Positions 7,632 to 16,521 are shown, numbered from the stretch's first letter. The stretch: DNA of 37,855 nt from Verrucomicrobiota bacterium (GCA_963205105.1 CAUJJW010000191.1:1-37855), one strand, 5' to 3'. The notes: generated by a model not told the origin, from the letters alone. Numbers and translations: made by a program.

Positions 7632-8171
7632 TCAGACCATGGGCACTCCCCGGTGATCCGAATGAACCACCAGAAGCTCAAGGAGGGCCCAGAGCCAGGT
7701 GGCGATCAGGCCGAACCCCAGGGTGAACAGGACGCCGGTCAGCAGCAGTTGGGCGATGGCGGTGCCTCGATAACCGGCATAGAAATTGTGGGCTCCCAGG
7801 AACCCAAGCAGAAACCCGGCCGCGATGAATACCTTCAGCCGTTTGGGGCGCCCCGGGGGGTGGTTGTCGAGCGGATCGGTCGCCGACGGTGCGACGACAG
7901 AGGCAATGGAGGTGGGTGTAGGGGCAGCGGGTTCCGGGAGGTGAATCGTCGGGGCGGGGCGCGTGACGGTGGCGTCGGCGAGGGTGGCGCGGCGGCGTTC
8001 TTGTTCCGCCTGGGCAAGGAACTCCTCCAGGGTGAGCCAGGCGCCTTGATGCTCGATCTCGTGCCAGAGTCCGAGTTCGTTGTCATCCAATCGGCGGAGG
8101 ATGGTTTCCAGGGGGAACGGCCCGGTGATCTGTCCACGCCAGCGCAGGCGGAATGACGCGGCATCATTCAT
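7632..8171 (-). CDS. GYF-like plus TM2 domain membrane protein
   Basis: The 179-aa protein has an N-terminal GYF_2-like domain (about 5-52), recognisable from a short strand, ITGPFPLETILRRLDD and a later W-x-x-L segment. A Pro/Ala/Thr linker leads to a C-terminal TM2 domain (about 110-172), with two membrane helices and the GFLGAHNFYAGYRG turn typical of TM2. GYF modules usually bind proline-rich peptides; several operon partners have proline-rich linkers. ATG 8171 is chosen because it overlaps the preceding stop by eight bases and opens the GYF domain; the longer frame to 8687 lies antisense-like within the neighbour. Likely an adaptor that ties the cytoplasmic GTPase module to the membrane channel (inference). 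Confidence 0.85.
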   Translation of the reverse strand: MNDAASFRLRWRGQITGPFPLETILRRLDDNELGLWHEIEHQGAWLTLEEFLAQAEQERRRATLADATVTRPAPTIHLPEPAAPTPTSIASVVAPSATDPLDNHPPGRPKRLKVFIAAGFLLGFLGAHNFYAGYRGTAIAQLLLTGVLFTLGFGLIATWLWALLELLVVHSDHRGVPMV

Positions 8172-11145
8172 GGTCGGTGGCGAAGAGCGGAGGAAGGTAG
8201 GGGCCGAGGTTCTCGACTGGGGTGGCGGCGTTGCGGCGCGCGTCCTCGAGCAATTGGTTGCGGTCGCCGCGGAACAGGAACAGGGGGCTGAACGGCATGG
8301 AACGGCGGAGCGTGATCCACGAGGCCTCGTCCGCGACGCCCTGGGTTCGATACAGGAGAGCGGGCACACGGGTGTCCGCGGTCCATCCCCAGATCTCGGT
8401 TCGATCGGGGAGTGGCAGGGGGAGATGAGGATTCCCGGCGGCATCGGCGTTGCCGACGAGGAGGAAGCCGGCGTGGGCGGCTTCACGGGCGAGCCCGACC
8501 AGGAAGGCGGCTTGCTGGGGGTAACTGACGCGCCGGGCGGCGGTGAAATGTTTCTCGAGTTGTTGGGCGAGAGCGGTGGTGCGTCGGGAGTCCATCCAAT
8601 CTCCGGAGGCGATGGAGGCGGCGCCCAGTTCCTGCAGGCGTTGGCGGTCCGTGGCGGCTTGGGGAGCCCAGTGCGCGTCCCAATCATGGGGGCGCAGATC
8701 CATCAACTCGTGAAGTTTGAGCGCCAGAAAGGCCCGGCAAAGCGGGCTCCCCAGATCGGTGCGGTTGATGGCATCGAGCATGGACAGCAGGGGGGCGGAG
8801 AAATTGGTGCTGGTGCCGCTCTCGATCAAGGTTCTCAGGCCGATGCGATCGGCGAGGGCGGTTTCCGGGGCGGGCCCGGATTCCACGATGGTGTACTCCG
8901 CGCTGTTGAATTCCCGGGCGTGAAATTCGACCAGACCGGGTGAAAACACCGGGTCGTAGACCTGTCCGATCTTGCGTCCGAATTTGTTCCGAGTCAGAGG
9001 TCCGCGGGAGAAGGCGGTCCAGGTCTGCCTGGGTTCGCCGGGACTGGAGGGAGGCCGGCTGAATTGGTGGACCATGATGCCGAAGAGGTTCTGGTCATCG
9101 CGCAAGGCGTTGAAGCGGGTGCGTTCGCCGGGCAGAACCTGGGCCGGCATGCGTTCAAGCGCGGGCCGGATTTCGAAGCGGCGCCAGCCCTCGGCGTCCC
9201 CGGGCAAGAGGAGTCCGGCGGGAAGCGACGACCCGGTCAGGTTCATGGACAGGACTCCCAGAGCCCGGGTCCGATCGGTCGAGGAGGCGAACTCGGACCG
9301 TTGCAGCTCCTGGAGTGCCGCGAGATAGGTCTCCAGAGTGCGCGGATGCCGCCATGCGTTCGTGATCACCTGCCATCGGGTGGCCTGAACGGCGAACGCC
9401 TCGACGTGTTGGGTCAACGCGCTCAGGCGCGTGATCGCGGCGGATGACAACCGCAGTCCGGCCACGGGCGGCATGGCGAGCGCCTTCAGCTTTTGGAGGC
9501 CGGGTGCCAGCCCGCTCAGGCTCTCGGCGACCCTGGTCGGCCCGCGGTCGTAGGTGAGCGTCGCTGCCTCTTTTTCGGTATCGGCCACGAGGAGATCGAA
9601 CGCGCCTTCCCGCAGCTGGCGTTGGCTCAGCAGCCAGGCTTCCCAGCGCTGGCGCGACACCGCGAGACGGCTGAGGAGAGGTGGCCGGAGATCCTCGGCG
9701 ACCTCCGACAGAAGCTTCTCGGCGGCGTCGAAGCGTGCCTGGGTTTCCTCGGGGGGATGGGGGAGGTTAAAGCCGGCATCAGCGGCTGCGGCCAAGGGTT
9801 CGAGAAGGGCTTCGCATTCCCTGGCACGGGCGTGTTCCGCGGCGAGGAACTGCTCGGTGGCGTTCACTTGGGATCGAAGCTCGGGCGACGATCCTGCCAG
9901 GCGGGTCAGGTGCTGTGTGGCCTCCTCCACGGCGAGTTCGGCGACGTTGACGCGGCGGGATTCCCGGAGGGATTGGAGTTCAAGCGTCCATTCCGAGGCG
10001 CGCCGCTGGTTCCAGAACGTCCGCCCCAGCACGGTGGTGAGGGTGACAAGAACGGCCAGGCCGACCATGACCCAGCGCCGGACGAACCGGTTGCGGGCGT
10101 CCAATTGGGCTTGCAGGATTTCAACCGCTTTCCTGCGGCGTCGCACGAGGTCCTCGTCCACGCTGCGCCGGAAGCCTTCCAGCTTGCGCCAACCGCCTTC
10201 CAGGGACTGGAGGCGTTCCCGGAGCGTCGCCCGGCTCAAGCGGTCTGCGGCTTCATTGCTCTGCTCACAAGACCCGACCACCGTGCGCAGCTCTGTCTGG
10301 GTGCGAACGAAGTCCCGATCTTCCGCGGCTTTTCGGCGGCATTCCTCCAACCAGGCATCGAGCTCCGCCAGAGTCCTGGCGTCGTCCGATCCAAGGCTGA
10401 TTCCTTCGTCCGTCATCTGGTGGTGAACGCCCGCGACGATCGAGGCTGCCGACACCCAGTCCTGTCGGGACTGAAGACGTGCGGCCTGCTGAAGAAGAAC
10501 GCGACAGCGGATCAGGAGGGCGGACTTCCAGGTTTCGCCCTCCGGACGCGCATCGAAGTCTCGGGCGTCGATCTCCTCGACGAGACTCACGACCAGGGCG
10601 TTGTCCGAGTGGGTGATCGCCCGTTGAATCCTATCGAGATCTGCGCCGAGGATCCTTCGCTCGAGACGTTCCAGTTGCTGATGGACACCGGCGTCGGCGG
10701 GATTGCGGCGTCGGATGGCGCGCAGGGCATCGATCATGCCGAGGTCGTCCCGGCTTTGGACGGCTTCACGGAGTCGGCGGTAGAGCTGGTGTTCGGGGGC
10801 GATGCCCTTGCCGTAGGCGTCGCTCAGTTGGCGAATGAACTTGGCGTCGAGGTTCTCCGCGCAGGGCAGGGTGTGTTTCTGGCAATAGTCTCGCCATTCG
10901 CCGAGACGACGAAATCCCAGGCGGGTGACGAGATCGAGCAGGGAGGGCGGGGAATCGGCGAGTTGAAGCGCCTGGGCCTCGTCCCCTTGGTCCAGCATGG
11001 TGGCGCACTGTCGCAGGCGATGGGCAGCGCGTTCGGAGAGGTTGGAATAGTCCTGGGCAATCAGCCGGGCCTGTTCCTCGGGAACACGTCCGTCCATCAG
11101 CTCCCCGATGCGCCGCACGAGGCGTTCGACGTCGGTCAGGTTCAT
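8164..11145 (-). CDS. large coiled-coil/helical membrane protein of unknown family
   Basis: The 993-aa protein is predicted largely helical, with one transmembrane span at about 358-375 just after a very basic VRRRRKAVEIL segment, so residues 1-356 should be cytoplasmic and 377-993 extracytoplasmic. There are coiled-coil-like stretches around 260-350 and 380-470. The C-terminal part contains mixed alpha/beta sequence with a Trp/Pro-rich segment (MDLRPHDWDAHWAP). I recognise no catalytic motif. Its ATG overlaps the upstream stop (ATGA), so it is coupled to the GAP1-like gene. Its single-span topology is shared with GAP1-like, ZnR-DUF2135 and both ExbD-like proteins. It may be the structural backbone of the complex; the family is not recognised. 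Confidence 0.8.
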   Translation of the reverse strand: MNLTDVERLVRRIGELMDGRVPEEQARLIAQDYSNLSERAAHRLRQCATMLDQGDEAQALQLADSPPSLLDLVTRLGFRRLGEWRDYCQKHTLPCAENLDAKFIRQLSDAYGKGIAPEHQLYRRLREAVQSRDDLGMIDALRAIRRRNPADAGVHQQLERLERRILGADLDRIQRAITHSDNALVVSLVEEIDARDFDARPEGETWKSALLIRCRVLLQQAARLQSRQDWVSAASIVAGVHHQMTDEGISLGSDDARTLAELDAWLEECRRKAAEDRDFVRTQTELRTVVGSCEQSNEAADRLSRATLRERLQSLEGGWRKLEGFRRSVDEDLVRRRRKAVEILQAQLDARNRFVRRWVMVGLAVLVTLTTVLGRTFWNQRRASEWTLELQSLRESRRVNVAELAVEEATQHLTRLAGSSPELRSQVNATEQFLAAEHARARECEALLEPLAAAADAGFNLPHPPEETQARFDAAEKLLSEVAEDLRPPLLSRLAVSRQRWEAWLLSQRQLREGAFDLLVADTEKEAATLTYDRGPTRVAESLSGLAPGLQKLKALAMPPVAGLRLSSAAITRLSALTQHVEAFAVQATRWQVITNAWRHPRTLETYLAALQELQRSEFASSTDRTRALGVLSMNLTGSSLPAGLLLPGDAEGWRRFEIRPALERMPAQVLPGERTRFNALRDDQNLFGIMVHQFSRPPSSPGEPRQTWTAFSRGPLTRNKFGRKIGQVYDPVFSPGLVEFHAREFNSAEYTIVESGPAPETALADRIGLRTLIESGTSTNFSAPLLSMLDAINRTDLGSPLCRAFLALKLHELMDLRPHDWDAHWAPQAATDRQRLQELGAASIASGDWMDSRRTTALAQQLEKHFTAARRVSYPQQAAFLVGLAREAAHAGFLLVGNADAAGNPHLPLPLPDRTEIWGWTADTRVPALLYRTQGVADEASWITLRRSMPFSPLFLFRGDRNQLLEDARRNAATPVENLGPYLPPLFATDHE

Positions 11146-13697
11146 GGAGTGCTTTCCGTGGTCGGGTCGGTGAATCGGATCAGTTCGAAAAGGCGGCCGC
11201 CCTTGGCATCGACGACCTGGAGGCTGATCCGCGGTGTGGCTTCGAGCGTCGGCGGAATCCGTTCGCGCAGGCTTTGGAGTCGGGCCACCCGGTTCGAAAG
11301 GGCTCGGCCGTCTTTGAGGAATTCGCGCAACAGGTCGACGGTGCCGAACTGGTGGAACCGGTTGGTGAAGTAGGACGTGGGAATGGACGCCGGAATCCCC
11401 GGCTTGGCCTTGAAGACGTTGACGAGGCGTCCATGGATTTGGGCGATCTCCTTTTCAGTGGGGACGAGGGGCGGACCCAGCAGGTCCCGCGCGGGGATTC
11501 CAAGTTGGGCGAACAAGGCGCGAAGGTACTCCACAAAAACCCTGGCATCCGGCATGTCACGCGCCCCCCGTTGATTGGTGAAGGCGTTCAGGCTGGCGAG
11601 CGGGTTCAAGGGATTCGATTTGGGAATGCCCAGCAAGGTTCCGAGCGGCAGGTCCTTGGCCATGGTTGCCTCAATGTCTTCTTTGAACCTGGCCGCGCCC
11701 GCCTGGTTTTCCTCCTGCTTCCGGATCCACTCCTCGATGAGGGTTTGGACCTTCTGTCGGTGAAGGTCCAGGGACAGCTCTCTTCCTTCCGCCGGACGGT
11801 AGTCCGCCTGGAAGGGCTCGAAAAGATCGGCGGGAGGCGATCCCACCCACGGTCGGAGCTGGAATCGGATGGAAGGTCCCGCGGAAGCCGGTAAGCGCGG
11901 AAGTCGCGCCTGAAGTTCAGGGTCCAAGGCCACTTCCTGGCCGGGCGGTTCGGGGTGAAGCAGTGACTTTGGAAGCCCGATCGGCTTCGCGGATGGGCCG
12001 GTGACCATCAGCAGGCGGAACGGTTCGAATGGCGGGCTTCCCGCGACCGGCTCGAAGACAAGGGTAAGGCCGCGATCGCTCGTGCGAAATCCACTCAACA
12101 GAATGGGTCGCGAGGAATCCTGAAGCCATTCCGTGCAGTCCACCGAAGCGAGCGGTCCGGAGGCGCCCGGCGGTGTGATCACCAGTGTCCTGTTTCCAAA
12201 GCGATTGATCTCAGGATGCCGTTCGGGTGTGGACGGGGCGACCGCCGGGCGGAGGTCGCCGGTTTGTGCCCGAATCCGGATCTGTTCCCTTTCGAGATTC
12301 TGCTCGGAGCCGAACACTCGGCGAAGCAGTGCCTCCAGTTCAGGAACCGAACCCAGTTCCACCGAATCCTGGTCGTTTCGACAATGGACCAGGTAGGTGG
12401 GGACCCGGTCGAAGGCCGACTCCAGCGCGGCCTGGTTCGCCGCCGCGAGCTCGGAGCCGGTGATCGCCGGCATGACGGACGCGACCGGAAGCGCTGCTCC
12501 CGAGGGGGCGAGATTGGCCACGACGGGCGGGCTGTCGGGCAGGTTGTGGAGGTCCGGGGTTGGCGATGGAGGCGTGGCAAGAGCTGTGGGGCGGGGTGGG
12601 GTTCGCCGCTCCAGGAACCAGCCGGGTTGGTAAAAGCCGCCGACGAGCACCATGGCCAAGGCAAGCACTCCCGCGAACGGAACGAGGATCCGTCGCAGGG
12701 ATGTTCGCGAGGTGGCCGGGGTGGGGCGCGTGACGGGGGTATGCGGAATGTCCTGGGACGGATCCGCGAGGGGCGTGGGGTGTTCGTCGGTGCGGGACCG
12801 TTGGAGCTTGAGCGGCGACGTGGCGGCTTCGCCGTGAGCAGGGCGATGGAGCGGCGGGGTCGGCGCTGGCGCTTCGTTTCGCGGATCGCGTGAACCCAGG
12901 CGTGCCAGAGCCGCCCGAGGCGTTTCCGGAATCGGCAGATCGGCGAGGGAGAGCCAGGTGGTGTTGGGCTGCGACCGTGGTGACGGGCGGACCGCGGATT
13001 CGGAGGGGAGAGCCCTCCAATGAAAATCCTGGGGGTTATCCCGATTCTGGAGGTGGGTGGTGAAACTGAGATCCCAGCGTCGGCTGGGGGAACGGTGCTC
13101 GGGATCGAGCAACTGAAGTGACTCGGCGAAGAGGTCGAGCAGTTCGGGTTCCTGTGGGGGAGTGACCAGCAGTGCCATGCCACCGGGCGCGGGCAGGTCC
13201 ACCAGTGCTGCGGCCCGGCCTGCGTCGCCGGTCAGCCGCGCCCAGGACGCGGCGGGGAGGGGGACATGGATGGGAAGTTGATGGAGGTTGCCCCAGTCCG
13301 AGGCATCGAGAAAACGCGGTTCCTCCGACCACTGGTCTTTCCATCCGTTCCAATGCCGAAGCAGGGTGGCGGGGCAGGGCAAATCGGCGAGGTCACTCGG
13401 GGCAAAGACCAGGTGATGGGCGAGATGATTGGTTCGGTGGGTGAAGTCCAGCCGGGCGTCCACGATCCGGGAAAGGAGATGGTATTTGGAACCTCGGAGA
13501 TCGAGCACGCGGCAGGCATGAACCACCGGGCACGCCGCGGTCCGGGCTGCGTTGGGCAGCACGTCGTAGTAGCTGAGTTGCTCCAGCCGCTGGACCAGGG
13601 CTTCCCGAAGGTCTGCGTTTCGGGCGACGGTACCGTAACCGCACTGGCCTGGTGTCAGGGTGCGCTGGGCACTGGTGTAGATGAGTTGCCAGGCCAT
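11142..13697 (-). CDS. GAP1-N2-type GTPase-associated protein, membrane anchored
   Basis: The 851-aa protein starts with the hallmark of GTPase-associated protein 1, N-terminal domain type 2: WQLIYTSAQRTLTPG then GYGTVAR (residues 3-26), HLLSRIVDARLDFTHRTN (about 73-90) and FTTHLQNRDNPQDFHW (about 212-227). Proteins with this domain are encoded beside DO-GTPase genes in proposed bacterial conflict systems, which is exactly the context here. A Pro-rich linker leads to a single transmembrane helix (about 337-354); the remaining 490 residues would lie outside the cytoplasm and look helical toward the end. It starts 18 nt after the GTPase gene and overlaps the next gene by four bases. Family assignment is from memory of the motif; biochemical activity is unknown. 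Confidence 0.8.
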   Translation of the reverse strand: MAWQLIYTSAQRTLTPGQCGYGTVARNADLREALVQRLEQLSYYDVLPNAARTAACPVVHACRVLDLRGSKYHLLSRIVDARLDFTHRTNHLAHHLVFAPSDLADLPCPATLLRHWNGWKDQWSEEPRFLDASDWGNLHQLPIHVPLPAASWARLTGDAGRAAALVDLPAPGGMALLVTPPQEPELLDLFAESLQLLDPEHRSPSRRWDLSFTTHLQNRDNPQDFHWRALPSESAVRPSPRSQPNTTWLSLADLPIPETPRAALARLGSRDPRNEAPAPTPPLHRPAHGEAATSPLKLQRSRTDEHPTPLADPSQDIPHTPVTRPTPATSRTSLRRILVPFAGVLALAMVLVGGFYQPGWFLERRTPPRPTALATPPSPTPDLHNLPDSPPVVANLAPSGAALPVASVMPAITGSELAAANQAALESAFDRVPTYLVHCRNDQDSVELGSVPELEALLRRVFGSEQNLEREQIRIRAQTGDLRPAVAPSTPERHPEINRFGNRTLVITPPGASGPLASVDCTEWLQDSSRPILLSGFRTSDRGLTLVFEPVAGSPPFEPFRLLMVTGPSAKPIGLPKSLLHPEPPGQEVALDPELQARLPRLPASAGPSIRFQLRPWVGSPPADLFEPFQADYRPAEGRELSLDLHRQKVQTLIEEWIRKQEENQAGAARFKEDIEATMAKDLPLGTLLGIPKSNPLNPLASLNAFTNQRGARDMPDARVFVEYLRALFAQLGIPARDLLGPPLVPTEKEIAQIHGRLVNVFKAKPGIPASIPTSYFTNRFHQFGTVDLLREFLKDGRALSNRVARLQSLRERIPPTLEATPRISLQVVDAKGGRLFELIRFTDPTTESTP

Positions 13698-13715
13698 GGA
13701 ATGCCGAGTGGGCGG

Positions 13716-15488
13716 TTAACTCGATGGAACCAGGTCGGGTCGGATGATGGACAAGATCCAGAGCACGGGGATCTCGGCCAGGATGGGCTGAAGCTGACCG
13801 GGATCAGGCACGTAACTCCCGGAGTCGACCTTGAGCGGTGCGTGTCCGAAGGAGCTGACCGGAAAGTAGGTGACCTGGCTGCTGGTGGTTTCGGCGTTGC
13901 CGACGATGGTGGGAGCCAATTCCAGCAGCAGTTCGCGGACGGCCCGGGAGTTTTGTTCCACCTTGGCGCGGTCGAGGGATCCGGACTGGACGGGATCGGC
14001 GAACGGTTCCCTGCCGAGCCAATGCATCCAGGCGTCGCACTTGCCGACCAGGACCGCGAGGGGGCGGTCCAGCCGCTGCCCCACGCCGAGGTTGAGCAGG
14101 CGATGCACCCGCACCTTCAGTTCGGAAAGCAGGACATCCTGTTGATCGACGACGGGGCGTTCCAGTTGTGGGTCCTGGTGGTCGCCCATTCGGCGGCGGA
14201 ACCCCGGGTGGTTGAAGGGGTCGAACAAGAAGAGGATGCCGGAAGAACTGGCGACGTGCTGGGCACCGGGAGAATCCGTGGAGTCGCGGCCTGGCTGAAA
14301 ATGTTCGCCGGCGTTGTCGTAGAAAATCAGGGAAGCCCGCTGCCCGGCCTGGGCCAGGGACTGGACATAGAAAATGAATGGTTTGGGCAGGGCCACGATG
14401 CGTCCATAGCGTGGCATGCGCTCGTACATGGCGCCTTCGAGCTGGGTTTTGACCAGGCGTGCCTCCTCCGGTTTCCGCGCGCCGAACAGCGTCCGCTTCA
14501 TGTCGTTCAACATCGCGTTTCCGGCCGGGTCCGCGTCGCTGAAGTTGAGGCCGAAATGTCGGAAGAGCGCCAAGGGCAGCAGGTGGGCGAGAACGCTGAG
14601 GTAGTAGGATTTTCCGGCGCTCTGGTCGCCGACGATCGACAGGATGTGATGCTCCATCTCGACGAATCCAGGGGGCAGGATCCGCCGACAATGCGGGCAG
14701 GCGATGTCGGTGGAAGGCAGTCCGAAGGCGTCCAAGGCCTGTCCGCGGTCGTTGAACCGTGTCGCATGGAAGCGCAGGGGCGCGTCCTGGCCGAGCAGTG
14801 GATCGCCCCGGAGCGAGTCATGCACCGCCACGTTCATGATGTCGCCCAGGTCAAATCGCAGCCAGCAGACCGGGCAGGTCAAGGCGCCGTTCCCGGACGC
14901 ATCCGGCAGCCAGGTTTCCGGTTCGGAGGCCGGTTCCGCCGGACGGCTGCCGTCCGCTGACTCAGAGGGGGCGAAGGTCTCAAGACCGGGAAGTTGGCGA
15001 AGGTAGAACCCCGCCTCCGCGCCTTGGGGCAAGGCGATGGACTTGGGGTCCCATTGATAACGGCGTGCGAGGGTTCCCAGATCCTCCAGGGCCCAGGGCC
15101 CCAGCATTTCTTGGGTCCCGGGGAGAATCACCAGCCAGGCGTTCCCCGGGAATCGTGCGCGCCACGACCGCGGTTGGGGATCGCCGCGAATCAGCAGAAG
15201 ATTCGGCCCAACCTGCAACGAATAGTCGCGACCTGGAACGAGTTGTTCGGCATCGAGCGGGACACCATCCAGGATCAGGGAGGCGTCAGGGTTGAGGCGC
15301 ACCAGGCGGGGAACGCCCGCCTCTCCCCGGGTGATCGAGCCATGGCGTTCCGCCACTCCGTCGCCGGTCAGGGGTAGGTCCGCCGCGGGGTTGTTCCCGA
15401 ACTCGAACGGGAGTCGCTCAATCTCATGAAACTCTCCCGTGAGGCAGTTGTAGACGACCCAACATGTCTTTCGAGAGAAAGGAAACAT
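13716..15488 (-). CDS. FHA-zinc ribbon-TRAFAC-like GTPase (DO-GTPase2-like)
   Basis: The 590-aa protein is the first gene of the operon. Residues about 28-105 have the FHA-like order (FGNNPAADLPL, then RHGSI, then a LDG turn), suggesting phosphothreonine-peptide binding. About 114-165 resemble a GYF_2 module (MLGPWALEDL). Two CxxC knuckles follow (Cys205/Cys208 and Cys264/Cys267). The NTPase domain begins with the P-loop GDQSAGKS (287-294), continues with DNAGEHF (391-397) as switch II/Walker B, and has VGKCDAW (481-487) in the position of the guanine-specifying NKxD motif. This matches the DO-GTPase2 group found with GAP1 proteins. There is no signal peptide or membrane span, so it is cytoplasmic and a candidate switch for the downstream channel. 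It could bind ATP rather than GTP. Confidence 0.85.
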   Translation of the reverse strand: MFPFSRKTCWVVYNCLTGEFHEIERLPFEFGNNPAADLPLTGDGVAERHGSITRGEAGVPRLVRLNPDASLILDGVPLDAEQLVPGRDYSLQVGPNLLLIRGDPQPRSWRARFPGNAWLVILPGTQEMLGPWALEDLGTLARRYQWDPKSIALPQGAEAGFYLRQLPGLETFAPSESADGSRPAEPASEPETWLPDASGNGALTCPVCWLRFDLGDIMNVAVHDSLRGDPLLGQDAPLRFHATRFNDRGQALDAFGLPSTDIACPHCRRILPPGFVEMEHHILSIVGDQSAGKSYYLSVLAHLLPLALFRHFGLNFSDADPAGNAMLNDMKRTLFGARKPEEARLVKTQLEGAMYERMPRYGRIVALPKPFIFYVQSLAQAGQRASLIFYDNAGEHFQPGRDSTDSPGAQHVASSSGILFLFDPFNHPGFRRRMGDHQDPQLERPVVDQQDVLLSELKVRVHRLLNLGVGQRLDRPLAVLVGKCDAWMHWLGREPFADPVQSGSLDRAKVEQNSRAVRELLLELAPTIVGNAETTSSQVTYFPVSSFGHAPLKVDSGSYVPDPGQLQPILAEIPVLWILSIIRPDLVPSS

Positions 15489-15506
15489 GACCGGTGTTCG
15501 GTAGCA

Positions 15507-15535
15507 AACCTACGGCGCGGGTAGTGTCGGGGCAA
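15507..15535 (-). promoter_or_regulatory. possible promoter of the GTPase-channel operon
   Basis: On the minus strand a TTGCCC box (15535-15530) and a TAGGTT box (15512-15507) are 17 bp apart and 18 bp upstream of the first gene's ATG at 15488. They match the sigma70 consensus at 4/6 and 3/6 positions only, so the call is weak. No other candidate upstream of 15488 looks better by eye. Confidence 0.2.
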
Positions 15536-15694
15536 CCGACTTATCGGAACCCCACCCACCCACCTTTTCGAGGCGCCAGGGTGGGCGCCTGCCGAGTCGG
15601 AGTGAAGGGTGGCGTGACGGCCGGCATCGGGTCCAAGCCGACCGTGAGTGGGGTCTGGTCAATGCCGGCGGGAGAGGTCACGCTCCGCGCATCC

Positions 15695-15703
15695 GGGAGA
15701 GGA
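15695..15703 (+). promoter_or_regulatory. strong ribosome binding site deciding the cupin start
   Basis: GGGAGAGGA sits four bases before ATG 15708 and favours this start over the in-frame ATG at 15648, which has no Shine-Dalgarno match. Confidence 0.65.
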
Positions 15704-15707
15704 CGCT

Positions 15708-16163
15708 ATGCACGAATCCAACGACGCGGGGAGAGAGACATTTCTTGAGGGCAAGGTGATCCGCGACCGCTTGCCGGTCATTCAGGGGCGGCCGGCTCCA
15801 GGCCAGGTCCTTCCGCCCTTGAAACGGTTGCTCCTGCCCCAGGGCGAGCTGGCTCAGATCCAGAACGGCGAGCCGGGCATTCAATACCTGGCCTGGATCG
15901 ACCTGCCGGAAGGCGGAATCCGCGGCAACCACGTGCATCAGCGGAAGAAGGAATCCATCTACGTGATCGCCGGCGAATTGCAGGTCTACCTGGAGGACCT
16001 GGCGAACGGCGCCCGGGCGGAATGCCTCATGCAGGCGGGCGATCGCATCTACATCCCGCCGGGCATTGCCCATGCCTTGAAACCCGTGCGCTCCGGTCAC
16101 GCCCTGGAGTTTGCCCCCGATCCCCTCGACCCCACCGACTCAGCACCGCATCGCGTGGTCTGA
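15708..16163 (+). CDS. single-domain cupin protein
   Basis: The 151-aa protein has one cupin barrel. Motif 1 is GNHVHQRKKESIYVIAGELQ, giving His75, His77 and Glu82 as metal ligands; motif 2 is AGDRIYIPPGIAHAL, with His122 as the fourth ligand. The IRGNHVH...ESIYVI form resembles WxcM-like/sugar-modifying cupins, but small-molecule dioxygenases and regulators share it, so the reaction is not assigned. It is cytoplasmic (no signal peptide). It diverges from the GTPase-channel operon across a 219-bp spacer and has its own good ribosome binding site. Confidence 0.85.
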   Translation: MHESNDAGRETFLEGKVIRDRLPVIQGRPAPGQVLPPLKRLLLPQGELAQIQNGEPGIQYLAWIDLPEGGIRGNHVHQRKKESIYVIAGELQVYLEDLANGARAECLMQAGDRIYIPPGIAHALKPVRSGHALEFAPDPLDPTDSAPHRVV

Positions 16164-16194
16164 AGCGCTGCGAGGCGGACCGCGGTTCTCCAAT

Positions 16195-16521
16195 CTATTT
16201 CAGCGGCGCGATCTCGAAGGTGTCCTGGGTGGGTTTCGTCCACACCGTGAGAGACTGTACCAGGCCGTTGCCCCCCGGAAGGTGGATGGACTTGGGCTGG
16301 ACGGTTGGACGAGCCGAGGCCTCGCTCGAGGATTTTGCCGGTGTCTTGCTTGTCCAGACGACCAGAGTCCGGGTCGTGTGGTTGGGTGCGTGGAGGTGGA
16401 TCACCCGGGACGTGTCGCGTTGGGAGGAACGATCGGCGGCGTGGGACGATGGGACGCTGACGGCTAGCATCGCGAACGACACGGCGGCGAGGACGATTCG
16501 ATTGGGCTGGGTGGTTTTCAT
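16195..16521 (-). CDS. small secreted protein of unknown function
   Basis: The 108-aa protein has a clear signal peptide (basic start, hydrophobic core about 10-22, cleavage expected after SSHA at about 28). The mature part is about 80 residues and carries two similar strands, RTLVVWTSKT and QSLTVWTKPT, about 38 residues apart, suggesting a small internal duplication or beta-hairpin. An AAAGG ribosome-binding match (plus-strand 16530-16534) lies eight bases before the ATG, which supports it as a real gene despite its size. It stands alone between the cupin (convergent) and the phosphatase gene (divergent). No family is recognised. Confidence 0.6.
   Translation of the reverse strand: MKTTQPNRIVLAAVSFAMLAVSVPSSHAADRSSQRDTSRVIHLHAPNHTTRTLVVWTSKTPAKSSSEASARPTVQPKSIHLPGGNGLVQSLTVWTKPTQDTFEIAPLK

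Noticed and set aside
9493..11373. 626-codon plus-strand open frame
   Set aside because: It is antisense to the 993-aa gene, which has overlap coupling, a membrane span and family-like composition; high GC creates such mirror frames.
13266..14960. 564-codon plus-strand open frame
   Set aside because: It is antisense to the GAP1-like and GTPase genes whose motifs are unmistakable.
15620..15669. GCCGGCAT/ATGCCGGC inverted repeat upstream of the cupin gene as an operator
   Set aside because: The 8-bp arms are largely self-complementary (GCCGGC) and 34 bp apart; in GC-rich DNA this is not enough to call an operator.
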